A DNA stretch of 64,000 nt, taken from contig CM055103.1 of the NCBI GenBank assembly GCA_029204225.1, positions 2,125,720 through 2,189,719 on the forward strand, written 5' to 3'. Both the position numbers and the translations under genes were made by a program. This document shows positions 33,321 through 43,989 of the stretch, in pieces (positions within the stretch are counted from its first letter, which is position 1; each line of letters opens with the position of its first letter). The notes beneath the pieces are model-generated. The model was not told the origin of the DNA. It worked only from the letters and a program-made list of their open reading frames with translations, and searched no databases. Source of the stretch: Diphasiastrum complanatum. Its lineage: Eukaryota > Streptophyta > Lycopodiopsida > Lycopodiales > Lycopodiaceae.

Positions 33321-34069
33321 TGTTGGCTGCTTGTATCCCTCAACTCTGGCTATGGCTCCAACTAATGAGTGCAATGGCGGACTCCCAACTAGAACACGTT
33401 ATGGCTCCGACTAGACATTGTGGCTTTCCCAACCAATGGCTATGGCTTCCAACTAACCGAGAGGTTGAAGGATGAGAAGATCTACAGTGAGTGGGTGAGT
33501 ATTTCAGGCAAGATCCACTCTTCTCTCATTTCTCTACTTGGGAACTGACTCAAATGACGGCTTAACCTAAAAGATAAAACCCTAAACTAAATCTCCTCCT
33601 CTAAGGCTTACCCTACTAGAGAATGGAGGGCCTGGATTAACTTAACTTGTTGCAAGATCAATATTGTACAATACAATGTGAAGTAACACAATACATGAAA
33701 CCACACGAGGAAGAACACTCAGAGAGAAAGATAGGCATGTATTGCAAATGTGGTTCTTCTTCAAAATGGATTCTTCCACTCCTATATATACTTGGAGTGG
33801 TGGTCACTTACAAAAACGCACTATGGGACAAATAGACCACATAGGCTTAACTTGGTACCATGGGACAAACCCCCAATGGACCATAAACAACTGAACTAAC
33901 TTAAGTTGAACTTATTCAGAGTTCCAATCTTCTAGACTTAGGCTTAGAACTAAACAACTTTAAGTCGTTACAACATGGCGCAAAGGCCTAAACTTGACTG
34001 ATCTAGTTCTAGGCTTAAGTTTGTATCTTTTTCAAGATAGCTCAAATATTCATAGAATATCAGCCTACA
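33321..34069 (-). repeat. 5' LTR of the 4.25-kb element
   Basis: 749 bp, TGTTGGCTGC...GCCTACA on the plus strand; partner of 29821-30568. Followed by the right GTGGG target duplication. Confidence 0.93.
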
Positions 34070-34074
34070 GTGGG
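34070..34074. repeat. Target-site duplication GTGGG, right copy
   Basis: Exact match to 29816-29820. Confidence 0.9.
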
Positions 34075-34950
34075 GCTACTCCAATATTAAGGAAATGAGA
34101 TTTTATGACACTGTCGCATTTTTCACAAAAAGCCGACATTGTCGCCTCCTATGGCAGTTTTAGTTCATTTCTGCAGAGTGACATTTTAGTTCATTTATGC
34201 AGACAGATTGTTTACGACCAATTTTCACCGCTTATCAACAAGCAAGTTCTAAGAAGAATTGGATGAATGCCAACAGAATCCAGCCAACTGGCAATCGCAT
34301 TTGAATACCTAATTACTTAGTATAAATCAGTTGTTCATACATCTCATCACCAATCGAAGTTCTGAAGCAACAAATCAACGTTGTGAATCATGAAGGGGCT
34401 AATTGTTATTACATGACGCTTCATGTGCTCTTATCAAGCAGATCGTTCACAATCAAAAAGTATTGTAGTTAGCTCTCTATCAAGCTTTCAAGTTTGAACT
34501 CTCTTGAGTATTTTAGCTCAGTCTTTTAGAGATTTATTTTAGAGTTGCTATTGCGCTACTGCTTCTCAGCAAAACTGCTTATTTTCAAACTTATTCTCCA
34601 TTATTCAGAGATAGCTTAGAGTGCGCGGTTTCTATCCCCTATTGTTTTGCGCTCATTAGCATCTGATCTTGTTTTTCTGAATCAATATTATCTTCTTATC
34701 GTGCTCAGTTTGTGTCAGAATGCATGCATCTCTGTATTGCTTTTGTAGCCAACAGAAATTGTCTGAGAATTCAATACTTTATGTTTGGCTACGTAATCAC
34801 TTAGTATCTAGTGAAAGTTAGTTGCTAAAGATTGGACATGATTTCTATCACTACTGTTTTGTTCAATTTGATAGACGTAGTCATGCATTGGAATAGGAGT
34901 TTCCGCTGCTGATTCTATCCATCCTATTTCCGAGAAGATTACTAATCAAA
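34075..34950 (+). repeat. Continuation of the interrupted LTR-like sequence
   Basis: AT-rich non-coding sequence with TATAAATCAG near 34320 (possible LTR TATA box) and no ORF over 60 codons. It continues the 29579-29820 sequence across the inserted element and stops where chromovirus RT begins. The LTR assignment is inferred. Confidence 0.35.
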
Positions 34951-34959
34951 TTGAAAATT

Positions 34960-36660
34960 ATCTTATGGGGGGGCCATATTTAGCCAAGTAAGTCACCATG
35001 GGGTGCTCATGTTCTTCTGAAAGCGAAGAAAAATGGAGGCTTCTGGATGTGTGTTGACTACAAGGGGTTGAATAAAGTAACTATTAAGAATAAATATCCA
35101 TTACCTCGAATGGATGATCTGGTAGATCGTTTAGGTGGAGTTAAATACTTCACAAAAATAGATCTCAGAATCGAATATCATCATATTAGGATTCATCCGA
35201 ATGATGTGCAAAAGACTGGTTTTCAAACGAGATTCGGTCATTATGAATTCCTTGTGCTTCCTTTTGGGTTGAGGAATGCACCTGCTATATTTCAACAGAT
35301 GATGAACGATATTTTTCGTCCATATCTAGGTCAATGCATAGTTGTATTCTTAGATGATATTCTCATCTATAGTAGAACACTCAAGGAACATTTGAATCAT
35401 CCTAAAACTAACTTGAGAATTCTTAGAAGAGAGAAATTATATGCTAAAAAATCTAAATGTGAGTTCTTTAAGCATGAATTATTATACCTCGGTCATAAGA
35501 TCACTCGTGGTGGGTTGAAGATAGATGAGAGTAAGGTCAAAATAGTGCGTGAGCGGCCGATACTGAAGACTGTTAGAGAATCTTTTCTTGGTTTTACAAT
35601 TTTCTTTCCTAAGTCAATTGAAGATTATGCAAAGGGAGAAGTGCCTTTAAATAATGGAATGAAGAACTGAATCAATAACTCAAACAGATGGTTGTTTCAG
35701 CTCCTGTTTTGCAGATCGCGAATCCGGATTTACCTTACGTGTACAAAATGACACAAGTGATTTGGCAATAAGAGTGGTTCTTTTACAAAATGATAGGCCG
35801 ATAGCGTTTGAGAGCAAGAAACTTATCGGACCTCAATTGCGACAACTCAGGAGAAGGAGTTATTTGTTGTGATACATGCACTTAAATCCTGGAGGCATTG
35901 CCTTTATGGTAGTCAATTCATAGTGTATATAGATCACCAGCCTCTAAAGTACTTTTGCAATGAAAACGATCTGAGGGGTCGTAAAGCTCGTCAGGCTGAG
36001 CTTATGTAGGAATTTGATCATGAGATCCGATATGTCAAAGGCAGCCCTAACCAAGTTGTAGATGCTCTTAGTCGGACTGGTGAATTAAATGAACTTTCAT
36101 TCACCTAGATTTCCACTGATCTATATCTTTTGTTGAGGGGAAAGTGTGAATCAGGTTCTCATTTTGGTCGCATCTGGAAAATGGTTGAGATTGGAAAAAA
36201 TGAGAACGGAATAGAGATTATCTCACATGTATCTCAGGTTCCTAATAAAGATAAGAAGATAATGGAATAGTTCTCTATCTGAGGTAGTTTGCCATTTCGG
36301 AATGAGAAAGTTTGTGTACCAGTGGATGATGAATTCATTATGAGTGTCATGACATACCCTATGCAGGTCATCCAGATATAAACAAGACTTTGGACTTAGT
36401 TAGAAGAGAGTTTTCTTGGCCAAAACTCAAGCCATTTTTTCTTATGTGATTAAATGTAAACCTCGTCAGTTAGCCAAAGCGGAATGCTTAAAGACTGAAG
36501 AGTGGTTACATCCCTTAGATATCCCTCAGAAACGATGGGAAAGCATATCTATGGATTTTGTAGTTGGACTTCCAAAAACCCGGACTGAGGACGATGATTC
36601 GTGGGAAAGATTTGAAAGCATAAAGAAGAACTTCTCTGATTTCCACTTTTGAGGACATAA
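34960..36660 (+). pseudogene. Ty3/gypsy chromovirus RT-RNase H-integrase with internal deletion
   Basis: A 207-codon RT ORF (35047-35670) has CVDYKGLNKVTIKNKYPLPR, FLVLPFGLRNAP and [12 protein letters not shown] (catalytic FLDD). RNase H (35690-36110) is frame-broken: SAPVLQIANPDLP, YIDHQPLKYF-like, EFDHEIRYVKG. From 36416 the integrase zinc-finger end and KRWESISMDFVVGLPK (first catalytic Asp) are followed abruptly by SWERFESIKKNFSDFHF, the tail of a chromodomain. The rest of the integrase core and the GPY/F module are deleted. Confidence 0.9.
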
Positions 36661-36680
36661 GTAGTTTAAGGTGGGAAGAA

Positions 36681-37252
36681 TGTTACGTCCATCTCCAATA
36701 TGTGGGATTCGGAATAATTTTTGACATGGAGGCCAGTACTCATGTGTATAAGATTGTTGATTACGCCTCTTCATTCCGGACTTGGCCGGTAATGTAATTA
36801 ATAATCTTATGAGGGCCCAGGCCTATAATTGGACTATCGAGCACTTGCATGGTGTTTGACTGCTATTATGCAGAAAAGAATAGGAGGTCAATTACTTTTG
36901 ATAGGAATGGAGGGATCATAGAGGGAGTATTCTCTAGTCATTTGAAGAGTATGTATCCTAGTGGAACTCGCCCATCTCCTCATTGTCTTTTCTAATTTCA
37001 GAAGCTAGGATCCCCTCCGCTCTTGTATTTCACCTTGGCTTGGGGGTGAAGTGGTTAGGGTATTGACTAGCCATTTCTTGTTGGTTGGGTGGTTTTGCTG
37101 CACAGGTGTCTTTTTGGTTGCATGCAACAGGATTTGAGAATATCTTCACTTGGCAATCATTATAAATAGACTCTAGAGGACCCCTAACCATTATCCGATG
37201 TCTCTAAGTCTATGGTTAGAGTGACTGACTAGGTTTAATTAGAATCATAACA
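36681..37252 (+). repeat. 3' LTR of the plus-strand chromovirus
   Basis: The polypurine tract AAGGTGGGAAGAA (36668-36680) precedes TGTTACGTCC at 36681. The likely end is ...AATCATAACA at 37252. A TATA box (TATAAATAG, about 37161) supports an LTR promoter. No partner 5' LTR is in the window. Confidence 0.7.
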
Positions 37253-38125
37253 ATTGTCCACCTTTGCACATGCCTAACATGGTGAAAACACACATTTAGA
37301 TTACGATCACGTATACATTACATCTTGCCCACAAGATCAACCCTTGAAATCGGTCCTATCATAGACACTTCAAACTCAAAATGATCATCGTTGTCATTCA
37401 TCCACTGTCCAAAAATCTCCTATCATGGAAAAAATCATAGACACATAGGAGCCACCCAAGTTCAAATTCCTAGAACTTTGGACTTACTTCAACCAACCCC
37501 TCTCACTTTGAAAGTCACATCGATGTGGCAACAAATGACATAGTAAGTGCGGGGGCTAACTTGATTTTTGGATCATAGAGTTTACTAATTCTAAAGGCTA
37601 GTAGAGCCACTTCAACATTTAAGAACATCTTCTCAGTGACATAGTTGAGATTGTTGTTCGATGTTGTCACAAAATTCATAAATGTAGATTCAATTTCATA
37701 GCTTTTTGGTGCTTAAAAATACCTTTAGTTCTATATGAATGATAGAGAGAGCGACAAGGAAAGGTATTGACAATACTACACATTATGTGATTTGAATGTG
37801 TTGAGTTCTAGATGAGCCGTGGAGCTTAGATGTGCTAAAGAAAATTTTGAGACGCACCATCAAATCCAAGAGCTCAAACTTCTATTATCTTGCATTGCGA
37901 ATTGAAGTTTTTTATATGCATTTTCTAAGCCTAATTTGAAAATTTGCTAGTGATAGCGATCCCATGATAACTCACAAACACAAGTAATCTTTTCTAACAT
38001 CTACTCAGCATGTTTGTGAGTTTTACAAAGTGTTGACAAAACGTTGAAGCTTCTAATATGACTCAATTGTGACTCCAAACTAGGAGATTATTGTGGCCTC
38101 AATTCATGAGTCCATTGTTTGTTTG

Positions 38126-38128
<3 letters not shown>
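37253..38128. other. Intergenic stretch, nothing recognised
   Basis: AT-rich DNA with no ORF of note and no LTR or coding motif seen. Confidence 0.4.

Positions 38129-38190
<62 letters not shown>
38129..38190. repeat. (GA)n microsatellite
   Basis: About 62 bp of uninterrupted GA repeats, preceded by GTTTGTTTGTTT. Confidence 0.98.
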
Positions 38191-38192
<2 letters not shown>

Positions 38193-38816
38193 CTCACATA
38201 GGCACACATGCACTATCTTAAATGAGTGCATTTTCAATAGAAAAAGCACAGATCTACTAATTCAAAGCAATGATTACTGACAGGGGCAAATCCTGAGCTT
38301 GCTCTAATGTGAAGTGAGAATGTAATACATGAAAAATGATAAGTGGTATTGGGTGTGCTTGCACCCGGACCTACTTTCTTAATCTGCTGCACTTGTGTGT
38401 GACCTGCTATGGAATTATAAATCAACAGCTAAATCATCTAGTACTTCAGAAATATCTAGCCTCCACAATGCAATACCAACCTGCATAGCTAAATTATAGT
38501 TTGGGCATCATCCAGAACCTCCAAATCATGGCTTTTTCACTTTCTCAGAGATGCCTGCAATTAGGCAATTTCCACCGGATCAACCTTACCTACATATTCT
38601 GTAACAAACCTAGATGTGCTAGTAAATTCAGAAGAAACCTTTCTACATACAAATGATGCCACTGGTGTGAAGATCTGGTAGCTATGCCTCTTCTGGCTGA
38701 AACAAGACAAAGTATTTTCTCCAAACCAAATCTTACAGAAAACCCACAAATTTTTGGATCAGAACCCACAAATCTCACAAAAAAGGTCAGATCTTTGACT
38801 TAAAAAGAATGGTTTT

Positions 38817-39014
38817 TCATTCACCGACCGGTCCTGGGTACTTCTTTATGACCTTTTCCTGACAAAGGGACGTTAAGGAATACAGCCAAGACTCCAAAAT
38901 GGCAGCTTTAACGTATCCTCCTCTCTTGGCAGGAAGCCTGTGCCAGCTTTCCACCTCCTTCATAGCCTTGTTGTATGAAACAAAGCTTTGCGTGGATCTA
39001 AGGTAGCCTCCCAT
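38817..39014 (-). CDS. Small hypothetical ORF, 65 codons
   Basis: A minus ORF beginning MGGYLRSTQSFVSYNKAM and ending KKYPGPVGE, Lys/Ser/Leu-balanced and less biased than random AT-rich frames. It may be a small gene or terminal exon, and the surrounding 38.4-39.3 kb is less repeat-like than its flanks. I recognise no family and see no splice partner, so this is a weak candidate. Confidence 0.25.
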   Translation of the reverse strand: MGGYLRSTQSFVSYNKAMKEVESWHRLPAKRGGYVKAAILESWLYSLTSLCQEKVIKKYPGPVGE

Positions 39015-40050
39015 GGCTGCTTTACTGCTTGGATAAGCGCAGAAGATAGCAGATAGATTACAGAGCCTTGAGTAATGAAAGGAATCTTTGAGTTTACAAA
39101 GATCACTTCAGATCTGCAAAAAACACCAGAGAGTAAGCATCAACAGATGAAAGATCAGTCTATGCTGCCTGCAATCATGGAGATGAAGATAAGAAGCAAT
39201 TCTCGGTCAGTTGCTGAAAGAGAGAGAGAGGGAGAGTTAGATCGAGATTAAAGAAACCATCATTTATCTGATAGACATAAAACAAAAGCTAAGGACACAC
39301 TGAAGCATAAACTTCTCCTGCCTTGAGCTCTCGAGAATGCATAATCTAGAACTGCTATCTTCACGACTTAATACTTGGCCCATTGGGTCATTTGGCCCAA
39401 CTGGCTGGAATTCCACCCCAGCCTCATAGCCACCCCCACAAAAGTGTGAGTACCTCTCAAAAGATTGGCATCATGAAACAAAACACTAAAACTCAAAGTC
39501 TATTTGGGACAAAACACAAAATTTAACATCCATTTCAAGTTGATCCATTCTAAGTCCTCCATCTTTAATGTGAGTCATCACCATTCATAGTCCTTGTGAG
39601 TCAATCACCATTCATAGTCTTTGCTAGCTTTATGTGCTTGCAAGTCATTAGTGAACAATCTATCACATCCCAAATGAGGACAAGTAGCTCTTATACTTGC
39701 AAGATCTCTTGTTATATATAACCATGACCATGATGCTTAACCCACCACCAACCAGCATTTGTATATATCAAGTGGGCTTTTGCCTAGATTGCTTTGAGTT
39801 CAAGAAAAGCTCTTGCACATATCATGAGATTCAAAGCCAAGTTGACATGCTCCATCACTAGCTCTAGCCAACATACACATACTGCAAGTTGGTACAAAAA
39901 ACTATACATAAAAACATAAAACTAAAACTATGTAACTCCTATGGTTAGTGAACAATACAATGATGAATATCACTTATGGTCACAAACTTCATGGACATTT
40001 TGCAATGGTTCTTGTTTATATATTGCTTGAGCTTTTTTTTACACATAATT
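39015..40050. other. Intergenic stretch, no gene seen
   Basis: Contains a short GA run (GAGAGAGAGAGGGAGAG, about 39217-39235). No ORF or element was recognised. Confidence 0.4.
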
Positions 40051-40069
40051 GAAGTATTCTATCACCTCA

Positions 40070-40465
40070 TTCAAGTATAGGTGGATGTAGGACTCACAAA
40101 AGTTAGGGGCATCAAGCTCATTATAAAAACCAAACCCTAGGATTGGACCACATCAAGCCTTTCATCCCATGAAAAGACCTCATGATGGCCCACTTGCCAT
40201 ACTTGAATGCACACTAACTTTATTAAACATGATACATTAAGACAACTAAATAAATATTGTTTGAAGTAATTATTTCACATCATTGAAGTAAGCTATCAAT
40301 CTCATGTAGGTAGATGTAGGACTCACAAAAGTTTGCCCATCATAAAAACCAATTCCTAGGATTGGACCACATTCATCCTTTCATCCCATGGTAATATCTC
40401 ATGATGGCCCACTGGGCCATGCTTGAAGGCATGTCAACTTTATTAAACATTATCTCCAATGGCAA
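40070..40465. repeat. Two-copy tandem duplication, period about 229 bp
   Basis: GTAGATGTAGGACTCACAAA-type sequence at 40081 recurs at 40310, and both copies continue CATAAAAACCAA, CCTAGGATTGGACCACAT, CTTTCATCCCATG, CTCATGATGGCCCACT and ACTTTATTAAACAT. The copies differ by scattered changes. Nature unknown. Confidence 0.85.
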
Positions 40466-40619
40466 CTGGTCAACATCATTAAGATAAAGTAAGTAAACTT
40501 CTTCTAATCTAAACACAAATAAAGACTATACGTTGATTTCATTGCACAAAGTAGCATACCATAATATTCCTTTAAGTTTTGGACCTTCAAGATTGGACAT
40601 GACCTTAAATGGTATCGTA

Positions 40620-42056
40620 CTCAGATGAAAAATAAGTTGATTCGGTCATTTCTATTGACAAGCCATCAAGAATGGTTCATCGACTATTCGGCCTACAACA
40701 CAAAGAAATTCGTTCACCTTGGAGACAATAGCTCACACAGAATTGAAGGTGAAGGTACTGTGAGACTAAATATACCAAATGCATTGTATGTCCCAAACCT
40801 GACAACAAATCTGTTGTCAGTTAGTCGAATTATAGATTTAGGACATAACGTAGAGTTTCGAGTAGATTCATGTCGCATTCTTGATAAAAGCTAGAGGATT
40901 CTTGCACTCGGTAAGAGGCAAGGATATCTCTATAGGCTTAGTCACTGTAACTGATTGTGCTTTAAGCAGTTCAACATCTGTTAATAAAGGATTGATTTGG
41001 CATTATAGACTTGATCACCTTAATCATGTATTGATAGGTAACATGTCTAGACATTTTTCAGTTCTCGATTTAGACTATAAAATTGTCGACCCTCTTGTCT
41101 GCCAAAGTTGTATCATAGGAAAGCAGGCAAGAAGGCCATTTAAGTCAAATTAAGAACACATATCTAAAGATTTGTTAGACATTGTACATACTGATATATG
41201 TGGCCCAATGCAACCATCACTGCTTGGTGCTAAATTTTTTATTACTTTTATAGATGACTATTCCAAAAGAACTGTCGTATATTTTCTGAAGCAAAAATTT
41301 GAAGCATTCCAGTTCTTCAAGAAATACAAAAAAAATGCTGAGTTGCAGACAGACAAGAAGATCAAAGCTCTTAAGAGCAACAACGATGGTGAATACATCC
41401 CAAATGAGTTCAAAGACTATTGCTCAGCCAATGGCATCAAGCAATAGTTTGTTGTTTCCTATTCTCCACGAATGGACTGGCTAAAAGGAAGAACATGATC
41501 TTAGTCAAGTCTGCCAAATGAATAATGACTCATGCTTCGTTGCCCAAATCGTTCTGGCAACATGCTGTTTCAACAGCAACCTACGTGCAAAACCAATGTA
41601 CAATTAAAGGCCTCTCTGATAGCAAAACCCCTCATGAAGTTTGGACAGGATCCAAGCCTTCATTGAAATATTTGAGAGTATTCGGATGTACTGCCTATGC
41701 TCATGTACCAAAGGACAATAGAAAAAAATTAGATGAGCATTCATTCAAAACTACTTTTGTTGCGATTGCACCTCTGATGAAATGTATAGACTATACAATA
41801 TAGACACTTGTAAAGTTTTTTACTAACAGGGATGTGACTTTTATAGAAGATCAATTTATTGATTTGAAGGGCAAGGACCGGATGCAATCTAAAATTTCTG
41901 CCCCAACAACTGATACTTATCGAAAGAAGAAGAAGAAGAAGAAGAAGAAGAAGAAGCTGCAACTCAGGAGCAACCGACACAAAGTCGAATCTCACAACCA
42001 GAGATTTCAACTAGAAGATCAACAAGAATCCGAACTCAGTCTGATATATTGATGAG
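40620..42056 (+). pseudogene. Ty1/copia protease-integrase remnant
   Basis: 40625: EWFIDYSAYNTK (degraded protease active site, DYS instead of DSG), EGEGTVRL and ALYVPNLTTNLLSVSRIID. 40881: IWHYRLDHLNHVLIGNMSR and CQSCIIGKQARRPF (zinc-binding part). 41172: LLDIVHTDICGPMQ (first catalytic Asp) and FITFIDDYSKRT. 41525: FWQHAVSTATYVQNQC and YLRVFGCTAYAHVPK. It ends at 42056 in the linker before RT, exactly where another LTR begins. A (GAA)n tract at 41926-41956 codes a Lys run. Confidence 0.88.
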
Positions 42057-43568
42057 TGTTGGAAATTAAGCCCACAATTGCCTCCTTGGTGAATCATAAC
42101 TTAGACAGCCAATTACTTGAAGAACGTCTACAACGGACTTCCGGCTGATCGCCAGCAAAGGGTGACCAATCCCATTATAAATTTAAGTTCAAATGTTAAG
42201 TTTAATAACTTGAAGTCATTGAAGACTTGGCCATCTTCAAGGACTTCCACAAACTTACATTTAGAACAAGTCTGCATATTTACATCACTTTTTCAAACAG
42301 TATGCATAAATACACTAAGTGTCGCACAGTTTGCATTTTTTCACACTCTTCTGAAAAACTGCGAAACTTACCTTCGACTTTTTTCATTCGATTATTTTTT
42401 GAAGAAGTAAACTTGTTCATAGTTCAATAGCTTAACTTTTTCAACACCTTCACCTTTTTTTGCATTTTTAAGAAAATGCAAAGAGAGAGAAAATTCCAGA
42501 AGATCCTCTATTTTTAAGGGTTAAACTGCTAAAAGACACCTTCGCCAACTTTCAAGGGCAGCTTAAAAGTGTTTTCGATGTTTTTTGCTCTTTTTAAAAA
42601 GTGCGAGAAAGTTGAAGTACCAAAGACATCTTCGTCTTTTTGAGGGCACCTTCAACTTTCTAAGGGCACCTTAAAACTTGTTCAAAGGCACCATTGACTT
42701 TTTTGCAAAATCCCAAAAAAGAGGTAAAATGCCAAAGGTTGTCTGTTTTGAACGAGGAACATTCCAGCCACGTCCCAAAATTTGCGAAGTGAGAGACCAC
42801 TTCACGTAAAATGCAAAGTGAGACATTTTGCTATGTCCTCATCCACATCAACGATCCTGACTTGTTGACTGCGTATACACTATGTACAGTTGTCACGGAA
42901 GCCATATACTTCCAAGTACAACGGCTTTTCCAATCAGGTGACAAACATTCAATGTAATTAATACACAGATGAAATCTATAAATAGATCATCCAAGCACAG
43001 ATTAGTAGTTGCTCCGTTCATGAGACGCATTATTTGAGCCTCCCAGTTACGCCGTCAATTGGTGGTAATTGCTATTTGTATTGTGCTTAAGTGTAATATA
43101 GCAGTAGCACGTTTTAATCTGTGTACAACGTAGATGAATGCTTGTTGTGATTGAATGCACTTTCATTGTTGTTTGATCGCGCTTGTATACTCACTCTGAT
43201 CAGAACACGAACGTCTACGACTCCTTAGTTTTTTATCAGATGATGGCTATCTTTGATGCCTAAGGAACTCGCGATATCATACTGCTCTTCCATTTGTTTC
43301 AAAACTATACTTCACATTAAATCTGATTTCAGTAGTACCACACACAAACTATCTCTAATCTCTTCGGTGGACTGTACTCTTGTTTTAGAGTATGAATTAA
43401 TCTCTAAAATCCTGTTGGACAATCAGAACACATAAAGCTATGATTATCTTTAGCATAAGCTATCTATTAGACTGTGTTTGCTAGCAACCGATTAGAATGG
43501 GAGAGCTGTTCTGCATTATTCATGCTCTCTTCTACATTCTTGTTCTTCCTTCTACCTTGCCCCCATCA
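42057..43568 (+). repeat. 5' LTR of RT-less copia element, about 1.5 kb
   Basis: Starts TGTTGGAAATTAAGCCCACA and ends ...CCCCATCA just before the primer site. It is matched by 45734-46250. A TATA box lies near 42978 (CTATAAATAGATC). It is inserted in the copia pol remnant that ends at 42056. Confidence 0.88.
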
Positions 43569-43571
43569 GAT

Positions 43572-43583
43572 TGGTATCAGAGC
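43572..43583 (+). promoter_or_regulatory. Primer binding site, tRNA-iMet type
   Basis: TGGTATCAGAGC, 3 bp after the 5' LTR, complementary to initiator tRNA-Met, standard for plant copia elements. Confidence 0.9.
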
Positions 43584-43611
43584 TTCGTCCAAATAAACCG
43601 AGAGATTAAGT

Positions 43612-43989
43612 TTGTTCTATTTGTATATTGTTATCATATCTCATATAGGTAGCTCTTCATCTTCATCACTTAGTGAAGCTAGAGTCATTGACAAGTTCAA
43701 TGGTTCTAACTTCTACATTTGGAAGTTGAAACTTAGAAGGATGTTGATAGATAGAGATCTTTGGGATGTAGTAGAAGGTGTAGACCTGAAACTAGAAGAT
43801 GGTGATCAAGCAAAGGCCTGGAGGATCAAAGATCAGAAGGCCTTAGCATGTATCACACTCAATCTGACGAACTCCGAAATATCTCACATTACCACGTGCG
43901 AAACCTCTAAGGAAGCACTGGACTTGTTATCAAGTCTCTATGAAACTCACGATGTAACCACGAAATTACATCTTAGAAGGAAGAGCTAA
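43612..43989 (+). pseudogene. Copia gag N-terminal part
   Basis: A 125-codon ORF with KFNGSNFYIWKLKLRRML, DLWDVVEGVD and ALACITLNLTNSEISHI, TSKEALDLLSSLYE: the capsid-like copia gag region (DUF4219/UBN2 type). It stops at LRRKS and re-enters in another frame at NHDIKECR, so the rest of gag including most of the zinc knuckle is deleted. Confidence 0.9.

Larger units (their letters stand above)
29821..34069 (-). mobile_element. Non-autonomous LTR retrotransposon with accessory-protein remnant only
   Basis: The element is complete in structure: LTRs at 29821-30568 and 33321-34069, exact GTGGG duplication, primer site beside the right LTR, and polypurine tract beside the left LTR. It is therefore minus-strand. 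The 2.75-kb interior has no gag, protease, RT, RNase H or integrase motif. It carries frame-broken sequence on the minus strand: a Ser/Thr/Pro-rich region (32962-32356), a coiled-coil stretch (about 32245-31880) and two blocks matching the C-terminal domain of the extra protein in the 46-54 kb Tat-like element. Mobilisation must have depended on enzymes supplied by another element. The LTRs differ by a modest number of point changes. Confidence 0.93.

Noticed and set aside
41741-42010. Minus ORF with poly-Leu run
   Set aside because: Antisense of the (GAA)n Lys tract in copia pol.
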